Assembly: GCA_051002015.1 (NCBI GenBank)
Contig: JBPCMS010000019.1
Span: 1 to 64,000, forward strand
DNA length: 64,000 bases
From: JACDBE01 sp051002015
GTDB taxonomy: Bacteria > Actinomycetota > Acidimicrobiia > Spongiisociales > UBA5794
Direction: 5' to 3'
Each line of letters starts with the position of its first letter. The first letter of the stretch is position 1. The position numbers and the translations under genes are program-made. The notes beneath the pieces are model-generated. The model was not told the origin of the DNA. It was given only the letters and a program-made list of their open reading frames with translations, and made no database searches. Of this stretch, positions 7,767 through 14,774 are shown piece after piece.

Positions 7767-10259
7767 ATGGTCGGCATCGTCCTCGTCTCGCACAGCGCCC
7801 TGATCGCCGAGGGAACGGCGCAACTGGCGCGCCAGATGGGCGGCGATGCCCCGATCGCCCCCGCCGGAGGGCTCGACGATCCGTCCGACCCCATCGGCAC
7901 CGACGCCACAAGGGTGCTGGCCGCCATCGAGCAGGTGTGGTCCGAGGACGGGGTCGTGGTCCTGATGGATCTGGGGAGCGCCATCCTCTCCGCCGACTTC
8001 GCCTTGGAGATGGTCGACGATGATCGCCGCCATCGGGTGGTGCTGTGCGAGGCACCGCTGGTCGAGGGTGCCGTCGCCGCCGCCACCGCCGCCGGGACCG
8101 GGGCGTCGCTCGAGGTCGTCCTCAGGGAGGCGCGGGCGGCGCTCACCCCCAAGGCTGCGGCGCTCGGGATCGAAACGCCGGGCACCAGCGTCGGGCCCGA
8201 CGCCGCCGCCGGCACCCCGGCGGGGCCGGAGGAAGGTCGGCTCTCCCGGGTGCTGGCGGTGGCCAATCCCACCGGGCTCCACGCCCGACCGGCCGCCCGG
8301 TTCGTGGCCACTGTCGCCCGCTTCGACGCCACCGTCACCGTCGCCAACGTCACCTCCGGCGCCGGCCCGGTGCGGGGCGACAGCTTCAGCGCCATCGGCA
8401 CCCTGGGGGCCCGCCGGGGCCACGACATCGAGGTCATCGCATCGGGGCCGGGTGCGGCGGCCGTCCTGGACGCCCTCGAGGCGCTCGCCGCCGACGGGTT
8501 CGGCGACGAGCCGGGCGTCGCAGGCGCGCCCCCGGTCCGTCGCACCACAGGAGCAGGGCCGGTCGGGGCGTCGCCCGGCACCGTCTTCGGCCCGGCCCGG
8601 CATCTGGTGGCCCCGGACCCGGCAGGCGTCGAGGCCGGTGAGCCGGGGACACCGGACGAGGAGCGGGACCGGCTCGACGCCGCCATCGAGACCGTCCGTC
8701 GCACCATCACCGAGACCCGCGAGATGGCCAGTGCCAGGGCGGGGGAGGCGGAGGCCGGGATCTTCGACGCCCACCTGCTCCTCCTCGACGACGCCGAGCT
8801 GCTCGACACCGTGTACGCCGCCATCGTCGGCGGCGAGGGGGCGGTGCCGACGTGGCGGGCCGCCATCGCCGAGCTGGCCGCCCGCTTCCGCTCCCTCGAC
8901 GACGAGTACCAGAGGGAGCGGGCCGCAGATGTGGAGGCGGTCGGCGGCGACGTGGTGGCCGCCATGCTCGGCATCGACACCACGGTCGAGCCGTCGGGGC
9001 CGGGCATCCTGGTCGCTCGCGACCTCGATCCCGGCCAGACCGCCCGGCTCGATCCCGAGGTGGTGGCGGGGATACTCACCGCCGAGGGAGGGCCGACGTC
9101 CCACTCTGCCATCCTGGCCCGGTCGCTCGGCATCCCCGCCGTGGTCGCCGCCGGCCCTACGGTCCTGGAGATAGCCGAGGGCGCCGCCATCCTCATCGAC
9201 GGGACCACCGGGGAGGTGGTGGTCGATCCCGACCACGAGCGGCTCCGGGCGGCAGCCGCCACCATCGCCGCCGAGCGGGAGGGGGCCAGGGTCGCCGCCG
9301 CCTCCGCCCTGGAACCTGCCTTTACCAGGGACGGGACCTCCATCGAGGTGGCCGCCAACATCGGCTCGGTCGCCGATGCCGCCGCTGCGGTCGCTCGCGG
9401 TGCCGACGGGGTGGGGCTGCTCCGCACCGAGTTCCTGTTCCTGGGCAGGGACACCGCACCCGATGAGGACGAGCAGGAGGGGGTGTACCGGGCGATTGCC
9501 CAGACCCTGGCGGGCAGGCGGCTCGTGGTCCGCACCCTCGACGTCGGCGGTGACAAGCCGCTCCCGTTCGTCACCAGACCACCCGAGGCCAACCCCTTCC
9601 TCGGGGTGCGGGGCCTCAGGCTCGGGCTGGGCGATCCCGATCTGCTCGGTACCCAGCTCCGGGCCATCGTCAGGGTGGCGGCCGACCACCGCATCGCCCT
9701 GATGTTCCCGATGGTGACCACGGTGGCCGAGCTGCTCGAGGCGCGGCGGATGGTCGAGCAGGCCATCGCAGACACCGGGGTCACCCCGTCGGACGATTTC
9801 GAGATCGGGGTGATGGTGGAGGTACCCGCCCTCGCCGTCCTCGCCGACCGGCTGGCCCCCCACGTCGACTTCTTCAGCATCGGCACCAACGACCTCACCC
9901 AGTACGTGATGGCGGCGGAGCGGGGACACCCCGAGCTGGCAGCGATGGCCGATCCGCTCCATCCCGCCGTGCTCCGACTCGTCGCCACGGTGGGCGAGGC
10001 GGCCGCCGCCAACGGCGTCTGGGTGGGCGTGTGCGGTGAGGCGGCGGGGGATGTCGCCGCGGTGCCCGTGCTGCTCGGGGTCGGCGTCACCGAGCTGTCG
10101 GCGAGCCCGGCGCTGGTCCCTGCCGTCAAGCAAGCCGTCCGCCTGGTCGACCTGTCCGAGGCGGCCGAGCTGGCCGGGACCGTCATCTCCCTCGACGGTG
10201 CGGAGGAGGTGCGGGCGGCGGTGGCCCGCTTCCTCTCACCGCCCCCCGAGGGAGGCTGA
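7767..10259 (+). CDS. dhaM: DhaM multiphosphoryl transfer protein (EIIA-Man-like + HPr + complete enzyme I)
   Basis: An 830-residue protein that relays phosphate from PEP to DhaL-bound ADP. Residues 1 to about 130 are the EIIA-Man-like DhaM domain with His9 (VSHSALIAEG). About 158-250 is an HPr domain with His172 (PTGLHARPAA). The rest is enzyme I: phospho-His446 in GGPTSHSAILARSLGIPAV, PEP-binding blocks GADGVGLLRTEFLFLGR and DFFSIGTNDLTQY, and Cys756 in CGEAAGD. E. coli DhaM (472 residues) has a truncated enzyme I; here the PEP-binding domain is complete, so one chain can carry the whole PTS relay. The ATG at 7767 begins the conserved MVGIVLVSHS; the frame is open further upstream into glpK. 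Confidence 0.93.
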   Translation: MVGIVLVSHSALIAEGTAQLARQMGGDAPIAPAGGLDDPSDPIGTDATRVLAAIEQVWSEDGVVVLMDLGSAILSADFALEMVDDDRRHRVVLCEAPLVEGAVAAATAAGTGASLEVVLREARAALTPKAAALGIETPGTSVGPDAAAGTPAGPEEGRLSRVLAVANPTGLHARPAARFVATVARFDATVTVANVTSGAGPVRGDSFSAIGTLGARRGHDIEVIASGPGAAAVLDALEALAADGFGDEPGVAGAPPVRRTTGAGPVGASPGTVFGPARHLVAPDPAGVEAGEPGTPDEERDRLDAAIETVRRTITETREMASARAGEAEAGIFDAHLLLLDDAELLDTVYAAIVGGEGAVPTWRAAIAELAARFRSLDDEYQRERAADVEAVGGDVVAAMLGIDTTVEPSGPGILVARDLDPGQTARLDPEVVAGILTAEGGPTSHSAILARSLGIPAVVAAGPTVLEIAEGAAILIDGTTGEVVVDPDHERLRAAAATIAAEREGARVAAASALEPAFTRDGTSIEVAANIGSVADAAAAVARGADGVGLLRTEFLFLGRDTAPDEDEQEGVYRAIAQTLAGRRLVVRTLDVGGDKPLPFVTRPPEANPFLGVRGLRLGLGDPDLLGTQLRAIVRVAADHRIALMFPMVTTVAELLEARRMVEQAIADTGVTPSDDFEIGVMVEVPALAVLADRLAPHVDFFSIGTNDLTQYVMAAERGHPELAAMADPLHPAVLRLVATVGEAAAANGVWVGVCGEAAGDVAAVPVLLGVGVTELSASPALVPAVKQAVRLVDLSEAAELAGTVISLDGAEEVRAAVARFLSPPPEGG

Positions 10260-10345
10260 CCCCCATCTCGCTAGCCTTCGGGATGGCGTCACGGTTTGGC
10301 CGAGCAGCCGCCGGGTATGTCGTGCAGGACAAGAGAGGTGTGGTG

Positions 10346-10747
10346 ATGACCCAAGACAACAAGACCACCGATGGCTCCGACCCGGACTTCGCTCGTGTTG
10401 AGCATGAGGGTGCCGTGGACGAGACCGAGGCGGATGTCGCTCGTGGTGAGCGTGAGGATGCCGTAGAGACCGACCCGGATTTCGCTCGTGGTGAGTGGGA
10501 GGGTGCCGTAGACGACCCGGAGTCGGATTTCGCTCGTGGTGAGCGGGAGGGTGCCGTAGAGATCGACCCGGATTTCGCCCGTGGTCAACGTGAGCGTGCC
10601 GAAGACGACACCGAGTCGGACTTCGCCCGTGGTCAGCGCACCCTTCCCGAGGATGACACCGAGTCGGACTTCGCCCGTGGTCAGCATGAGGGCGGCGACG
10701 AGGAGACCGACCCGGAGCCGGCCGGGGGCGAGCGCCCAGCCGGTTAG
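10346..10747 (+). CDS. Acidic tandem-repeat protein of unknown function
   Basis: A 133-residue, strongly acidic protein made almost entirely of about seven repeats of 15-16 residues built around DFARGE or DFARGQ (typical unit DFARGEREGAVEIDP), rich in Asp, Glu, Arg and Gly and lacking Cys and Trp-rich core. No signal peptide or membrane segment is seen; it is probably disordered. The DNA repeats have a period of 45-48 bases. The ATG at 10346 is preferred because AGAGG lies upstream; an in-frame start at 10283 exists. It is convergent with plsB. I do not recognise the family. Composition is consistent with a stress- or envelope-associated disordered protein, but that is only a suggestion. Confidence 0.65.
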   Translation: MTQDNKTTDGSDPDFARVEHEGAVDETEADVARGEREDAVETDPDFARGEWEGAVDDPESDFARGEREGAVEIDPDFARGQRERAEDDTESDFARGQRTLPEDDTESDFARGQHEGGDEETDPEPAGGERPAG

Positions 10748-10844
10748 ACCCCGACGGGAGTACACCGCAGGCCGGTGAGAACCGAGCCGGGGTGCACCCG
10801 ACAGTGGCCGGACCGGGGACGGCGTCCCCCGATCGGCCGCCGCC

Positions 10845-13202
10845 CTACGACGAGGCTTCGTCCCGGGTGGCGAGCGACCCGATACGGTCGGCCAGCACGG
10901 CGATCTCGGCGGCAAAGGTTTTGCGGCACGCCACCACGTCGGGCCCCGCCTCGAAGACGCCGCGGTGGCGGGCGAGGGTCACCGCCGTCTCGAACAGGAT
11001 CTTCGACACCGACTGCCCGGAGGCGATGGCACCGGTCGCCACCGCTTCCCGTCCCCGCTTCATCGCCCGGTCCACCAGCGACCCCTGGTCGATGGTGCCC
11101 ATGAAGGCGTCCTCCTCGATGATCTCGGCCACCACCCGGTAGGCGTCGATGAAGGGGCGGAGAACGGCAGGGGAACGGAACGGGCGGAAGGCGTCGAGCA
11201 CCGCGGCCGCCTGGCCGGCACCGAGGCGGTCCCGCCAGTCCGGGGCCCGGTCGTCCAGCTCGGTGGAGATTCGGGCGTCGAAGATGTCGCGCCCGGCGAA
11301 GAAGAACTCGAACAGCAGCACCCCGCGGATCCGCCTCGCCTCGGCCAGCACCGCCTCCGCCGGGTCGGGCTCGTCGCCGCTGATCCCGGCGACAGCCAGC
11401 TCGGCGATGGCGCCGTCGACGAAGAAGTGGATGACCATGTTGCGGTAGTAGGCGGCGGCGAGCAGCGAGTCGCCGGCGATCTGGTAGCGGATGGTGTCCC
11501 CGTCGACCAGGCGACGGATCATGCCGTGGAGGAGGAGCTCGTCGACGGCGGCCCCGACCACCTTGCGATCATCGAGGGCCTCGTCGACGGTGACCGGTAG
11601 CTGGCGGCGGCGGGCCTCGGCCGCGTAGGGAGCAACCGCCTCGACCACTTGGTCGAACTCGAGCGGGGTGTCATCGTCACCGAGCAACACCAGCGTGACC
11701 AGCGAGATGGGGCTGATCGGCATCACCTCGTTGATCCGGTTGGCGATCTCGAAGGCGAGCTTGGGGATGGCTGCGCTCCTTGTGTCGTCGGCGTCCGTGG
11801 GGTCCTCACCGATCTCGGCGAGGAAGGCGCGCAGCGAGATCGGCGCCCCGAGCCGCAGGTAGATCGATCCGTACCGGCGCTGCAGCCCGCGGATCACGCG
11901 AACCATCCATCCGAAGGTCTCCGGGCGTTTGGGGGCGCCGGACTGCTCGGCGGCGTAGCTCTGCACGTCCTGGATCTGGTCGTATGCGATCGCCACCGGG
12001 ATGAACATCACGTCCTCCGCGGCTCCCCGCAGGTACGCCTCCACCACATAGGCGAGGATCCCCAGCCGGGGCGGGAGCAGCTTGCCGGTGCGGGAACGGG
12101 CGCCCTCGATATACCACTCCAGCGGGAAGCGCCGCTGCAGCAGGTAGTCGATGTAGCGGCGGAGCACGAACTTGTAGGGCTCGTTGTCCTTGAACTCGCG
12201 GCGGATGAAGAACACCCCCGAACGCCTGATCAGCGGGCCCACCGGGAAGAAGTTCATGTTGATCCCGCCGGCGGTGTGGTTGGGGGGCAGCCCGTTCTCG
12301 TAGAGGGCGAACTGGAGGCTCTGATGGTCGAAGTGCGACTTGTGGGTGGGGAGGAACACCAGCGGGTAGCGCTGCCCCATCTGGTAGAGGGCGGCGAGCT
12401 CCTCGCTGTCGTAGTCCAGCTCGACGTATGCCTTGGAGATGAGCTTGCGGAACCCGCCGGTCACCAGGTCGATCATCCACGGCGAATGCGTGGCTGCGAT
12501 CTCCCGCACGTAGCGGGCGGTGCGTGCCGCCATCCGCTCGTACGAGGTCCCGGCGTCCCGAGCCAGCCTGGCCACCCCTGCCTGGAACTCGGTGCTCTCC
12601 AGCAGGCTCTCCCTCGGGAACTTGGGGACCTTGTACCGGGTTCCCCGCAGCTCCCGCTCCGAGCGCTCCAAGGTCAGCCACGCCCGCCGGGCGATCTCGT
12701 CCACCAGGCTGCGCCCCTCGACCACCGCATCCGACTCCGTCCACGATCGGCGCAACTCGGGGAGCCGGGCGGTGGCGCCGCGGATGATGCGGACCCGGTC
12801 CGGGTGGCGTCGGTAGGTGATGAACTGGTGGATCATCCCGGGGTCACGCGGATCGCCGACGGTGAACAGGTCGGTGAGCTTGACGGTGCGTCGGCCCTCC
12901 CGTTGTGGGGCCAGCCAGACCACCCGCAGCGGGACGACAAGAGCGTCCTCGTCTGCTGCGACGAAGGCCGAAAGGGCGGGGTCGTGCCCGTTGCGGGCGG
13001 GCGACCTCCTGGTGGTGGGGAGGCGGGCCACCTGCACCTGCTTGGGATCGACCTCGGCGGGGCGGTTCCGCTCCAGCCAGGCGTCGAGCAGCCGGCGCTC
13101 CAGCGGCCCCGACGTCTCCACCACGAACAGGTACGGACCCTGCCCGTCCGGCCAGGTCGGCTCGTCGGCTACTTGGAACGATGGCGCCGTGATCTCGTCC
13201 AT
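10845..13202 (-). CDS. plsB: Glycerol-3-phosphate 1-O-acyltransferase PlsB
   Basis: A 785-residue acyltransferase expected to acylate the sn-1 position of glycerol 3-phosphate using acyl-CoA or acyl-ACP, at the membrane. The catalytic HxxxxD is H287-D292 in THKSHFDH, followed by GGINMNFFPVGPLIRRSG, a block FFIRREFKDN, and EWYIEGARSRTGKL (substrate binding), all PlsB/GPAT motifs. Length is like the mycobacterial PlsB2 (about 790). The ATG at 13202 is preferred over an upstream in-frame start because a TACATT -10 hexamer lies six bases before it; the upstream extension runs into the dispersed repeat at 13265. PlsY, which does the same step with acyl phosphate, is also encoded in this window. 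Confidence 0.92.
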   Translation of the reverse strand: MDEITAPSFQVADEPTWPDGQGPYLFVVETSGPLERRLLDAWLERNRPAEVDPKQVQVARLPTTRRSPARNGHDPALSAFVAADEDALVVPLRVVWLAPQREGRRTVKLTDLFTVGDPRDPGMIHQFITYRRHPDRVRIIRGATARLPELRRSWTESDAVVEGRSLVDEIARRAWLTLERSERELRGTRYKVPKFPRESLLESTEFQAGVARLARDAGTSYERMAARTARYVREIAATHSPWMIDLVTGGFRKLISKAYVELDYDSEELAALYQMGQRYPLVFLPTHKSHFDHQSLQFALYENGLPPNHTAGGINMNFFPVGPLIRRSGVFFIRREFKDNEPYKFVLRRYIDYLLQRRFPLEWYIEGARSRTGKLLPPRLGILAYVVEAYLRGAAEDVMFIPVAIAYDQIQDVQSYAAEQSGAPKRPETFGWMVRVIRGLQRRYGSIYLRLGAPISLRAFLAEIGEDPTDADDTRSAAIPKLAFEIANRINEVMPISPISLVTLVLLGDDDTPLEFDQVVEAVAPYAAEARRRQLPVTVDEALDDRKVVGAAVDELLLHGMIRRLVDGDTIRYQIAGDSLLAAAYYRNMVIHFFVDGAIAELAVAGISGDEPDPAEAVLAEARRIRGVLLFEFFFAGRDIFDARISTELDDRAPDWRDRLGAGQAAAVLDAFRPFRSPAVLRPFIDAYRVVAEIIEEDAFMGTIDQGSLVDRAMKRGREAVATGAIASGQSVSKILFETAVTLARHRGVFEAGPDVVACRKTFAAEIAVLADRIGSLATRDEASS

Positions 13203-13208
13203 GCCGTC

Positions 13209-13214
13209 AATGTA
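13209..13214 (-). promoter_or_regulatory. -10 hexamer for a leaderless plsB transcript
   Basis: On the minus strand the sequence reads TACATT, six bases, then the plsB ATG at 13202. There is no Shine-Dalgarno sequence, and the spacing would put the transcription start at or next to the start codon. It decides the choice of start for plsB. Confidence 0.5.
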
Positions 13215-13264
13215 CAGGCGTAGCGCCCGGGGATACCGATGGATCGCCTTTCCCTCCCGGCATG

Positions 13265-13316
13265 TTTCCCCTCCCATCGGGAGGGGTGCCCGGCGAAGCC
13301 GGGCGGGGTGGGATAC
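13265..13316 (-). repeat. Dispersed palindromic repeat, copy near plsB
   Basis: Read on the minus strand this 52-bp element begins GTATCCCACCCCG and ends in a CCCTCCC-GAT-GGGAGGG palindrome followed by AAA, matching the 53-bp repeats at 970-1022 and 1307-1359 at both ends. The centre differs: here it is a CCCGGC-TTC-GCCGGG hairpin. The element is therefore two adjacent stem-loops. It lies just upstream of plsB, pointing the same way, but outside the inferred promoter. Confidence 0.7.
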
Positions 13317-13347
13317 GACGCCCCGTCCCCGCGCCGTGGGGTGGCCC

Positions 13348-13494
13348 CTACCCGACCTTGAAGGAGTCCATGACGAACCTGCGGATCACGAAGCCGTCGA
13401 ACGTCTCCTCGTACCACAGCGTGATGCCAGTGCTGGCGTCGACCACCTGCCGGGAGTGGAACGAGCCGGTGAGCGGCTCCGGTTCGTTACTCAG
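13348..13494 (-). CDS. Small protein of unknown function, possible CTG start
   Basis: A 48-codon frame directly downstream of the amidohydrolase gene. It has no ATG, GTG or TTG start near its beginning, but a CTG codon overlaps the amidohydrolase stop as CTGA, the same four-base overlap style (ATGA, GTGA) used by many gene pairs here. The product, with segments STGITLWYEETFDGF and VIRRFVMDSF, has a normal mix of aromatic and aliphatic residues, unlike the Arg/Pro-rich shadow frames. No family is recognised. Alternatives are a GTG start inside the frame (VVDASTG...), a decayed gene fragment, or chance. Confidence in translation is low. Confidence 0.35.
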   Translation of the reverse strand: MSNEPEPLTGSFHSRQVVDASTGITLWYEETFDGFVIRRFVMDSFKVG

Positions 13495-14699
13495 CCCTTG
13501 ACCACCTTGCCCGCCTTCCAGACGTGGGTGACCCTGGCGGGATCGCCCCACACGGAGAGGTCGTCGAGCGGGTTGGCGTCGAGGGCGATGACATCGGCGT
13601 CGTACCCGACCTCGAGCCGGCCCGACCGCGGCCCCTGTGGGCCCAGGGTCAGGGGGCCGGTGGCGGTGGCCGCCTCGATCGCCTCCAGCGGGGACAACCC
13701 GGCGTCGACCAGGTGGCGGATCTCGGTGCTGTTCCTGCCGTACTCACCGGCGAAGAAGATGTCGGTACCCATGGCGATGGTCACCCCGGAGGCCACGGCG
13801 ATCTTCATCGCCATCGCATGCCGGTCGGCGATGGCGACCGCCTTGCGGTGGGCGTACGCCGGGAGGGTGTCCGCCTTCTCCTGCAGCAACTCCACCACGA
13901 AGCGGGTGGGAACCAGCACCGCACCCTGCCGCCGCATCAGGTCGGCCGCCTCCTCGTCGAGATAGGTGCCGTGCTCGATGGTGTGCACCCCGTTCCGCAA
14001 CGCCGCCATGATCCCCGGCTTTCCGTGGCAATGGGCGGCAACCACCCGGTCGGCCCGGGCCGCCTCGGACACGATGGCGGCGATCTCCTCGTCCGAGAAC
14101 TGCTGGTGGATGGGGTCGTCGATCTCGCTCATCACCCCGCCGGAGGCGCAGATCTTGATGACCCGCGCCCCCCGGCGGAGCTGGATCCTGACCGCCCGCA
14201 GACAGGCGGGGACCCCGTCGCACAGGTGCCCCATCCATCTTGGGGACCGTTCGATGACGTCGAGCGGGAAGGCGTGCCCGTCGCCGTGGCCGCCGGTGGT
14301 CGACAGGACGTCGCCGGCCCCGTACACGGTGGGACCGGGCAGCGCCCCGTCGTCGACGGCGGGGGCGAGGTCGACCCCGAAGCCGCCGACCTCGCGGGCG
14401 CTGGTGACCCCGCCCAGCAGCGTCGCCTCGATGGCCTTGGTGGCCCGCGCCGCCATCCGGGCAACGGGGACGTGGAGCGACTCGTGGATGTCGGCGGTCT
14501 GGAGCCCCAGGAAGTGGGCGTGAGCCTCCCACAGCCCGGGGAGCACCGCGGCCACCTCCACCGGGTCGGTGTCAACGGTCGGGGCGGATGCGGTTGGTCT
14601 GACATGGGTGATGACCGGGCCGTCGAGCAGCACCGACCCGTGCTCGAGGGGCTCACCTCTGCCGGGTATGAGGACGTCGGCGTCGATGCGCACGGCCAC
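13491..14699 (-). CDS. Amidohydrolase family protein (imidazolonepropionase/Xaa-Pro dipeptidase-like)
   Basis: A 402-residue metal-dependent hydrolase of the amidohydrolase superfamily. Metal ligands are visible in order: HAH at residues 60-62 (WEAHAHFLG), the lysine of VIKICASGG (carboxylated in many members), AAHCHGKPG, TIEHGTYLD and the aspartate of AMGTDIFFAG. This pattern is that of the prolidase/aryldialkylphosphatase-like subgroup that cleaves dipeptides or cyclic amides; the substrate is not predictable. The start is the GTG at 14699, six bases after a minus-strand TAGCCT -10 box, so the mRNA is probably leaderless. It is divergent from valS across 75 bp. A small frame overlaps its stop codon as CTGA. 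Confidence 0.87.
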   Translation of the reverse strand: MAVRIDADVLIPGRGEPLEHGSVLLDGPVITHVRPTASAPTVDTDPVEVAAVLPGLWEAHAHFLGLQTADIHESLHVPVARMAARATKAIEATLLGGVTSAREVGGFGVDLAPAVDDGALPGPTVYGAGDVLSTTGGHGDGHAFPLDVIERSPRWMGHLCDGVPACLRAVRIQLRRGARVIKICASGGVMSEIDDPIHQQFSDEEIAAIVSEAARADRVVAAHCHGKPGIMAALRNGVHTIEHGTYLDEEAADLMRRQGAVLVPTRFVVELLQEKADTLPAYAHRKAVAIADRHAMAMKIAVASGVTIAMGTDIFFAGEYGRNSTEIRHLVDAGLSPLEAIEAATATGPLTLGPQGPRSGRLEVGYDADVIALDANPLDDLSVWGDPARVTHVWKAGKVVKG

Positions 14700-14774
14700 C
14701 GGGCGAGGCTAGTGGTCGGGGTTCCACCTCCGCCCGGATGCCGGTGTGGTGTCGGCTGGTATTTTGCGGCCCCG
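14700..14774. promoter_or_regulatory. Divergent leaderless promoters, amidohydrolase gene and valS
   Basis: Rightward: TATTTT at 14760-14765, nine bases before the valS ATG at 14775. Leftward: TAGCCT (minus strand, 14706-14711), six bases before the amidohydrolase GTG at 14699. Neither gene has a Shine-Dalgarno sequence, consistent with leaderless transcripts. No T-box features were found for valS. Confidence 0.45.

Noticed and set aside
7275..10133. 952-codon minus-strand frame antisense to glpK and dhaM
   Set aside because: High-GC antisense frame; the plus strand carries full PTS and kinase motifs and the antisense translation has none.
10400..10700. Regular short repeats considered as a CRISPR array
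   Set aside because: The repeats are contiguous, in frame and protein-coding, with no unique spacers.
10289..10915. 208-codon minus-strand frame with LTTGEVRLGV-like repeats
   Set aside because: It mirrors the DNA repeats of the acidic protein gene; the plus-strand frame has the ribosome-binding site and a compact start.
11649..13223. 524-codon plus-strand frame
   Set aside because: Antisense to plsB, whose acyltransferase motifs are clear; no recognisable domain.
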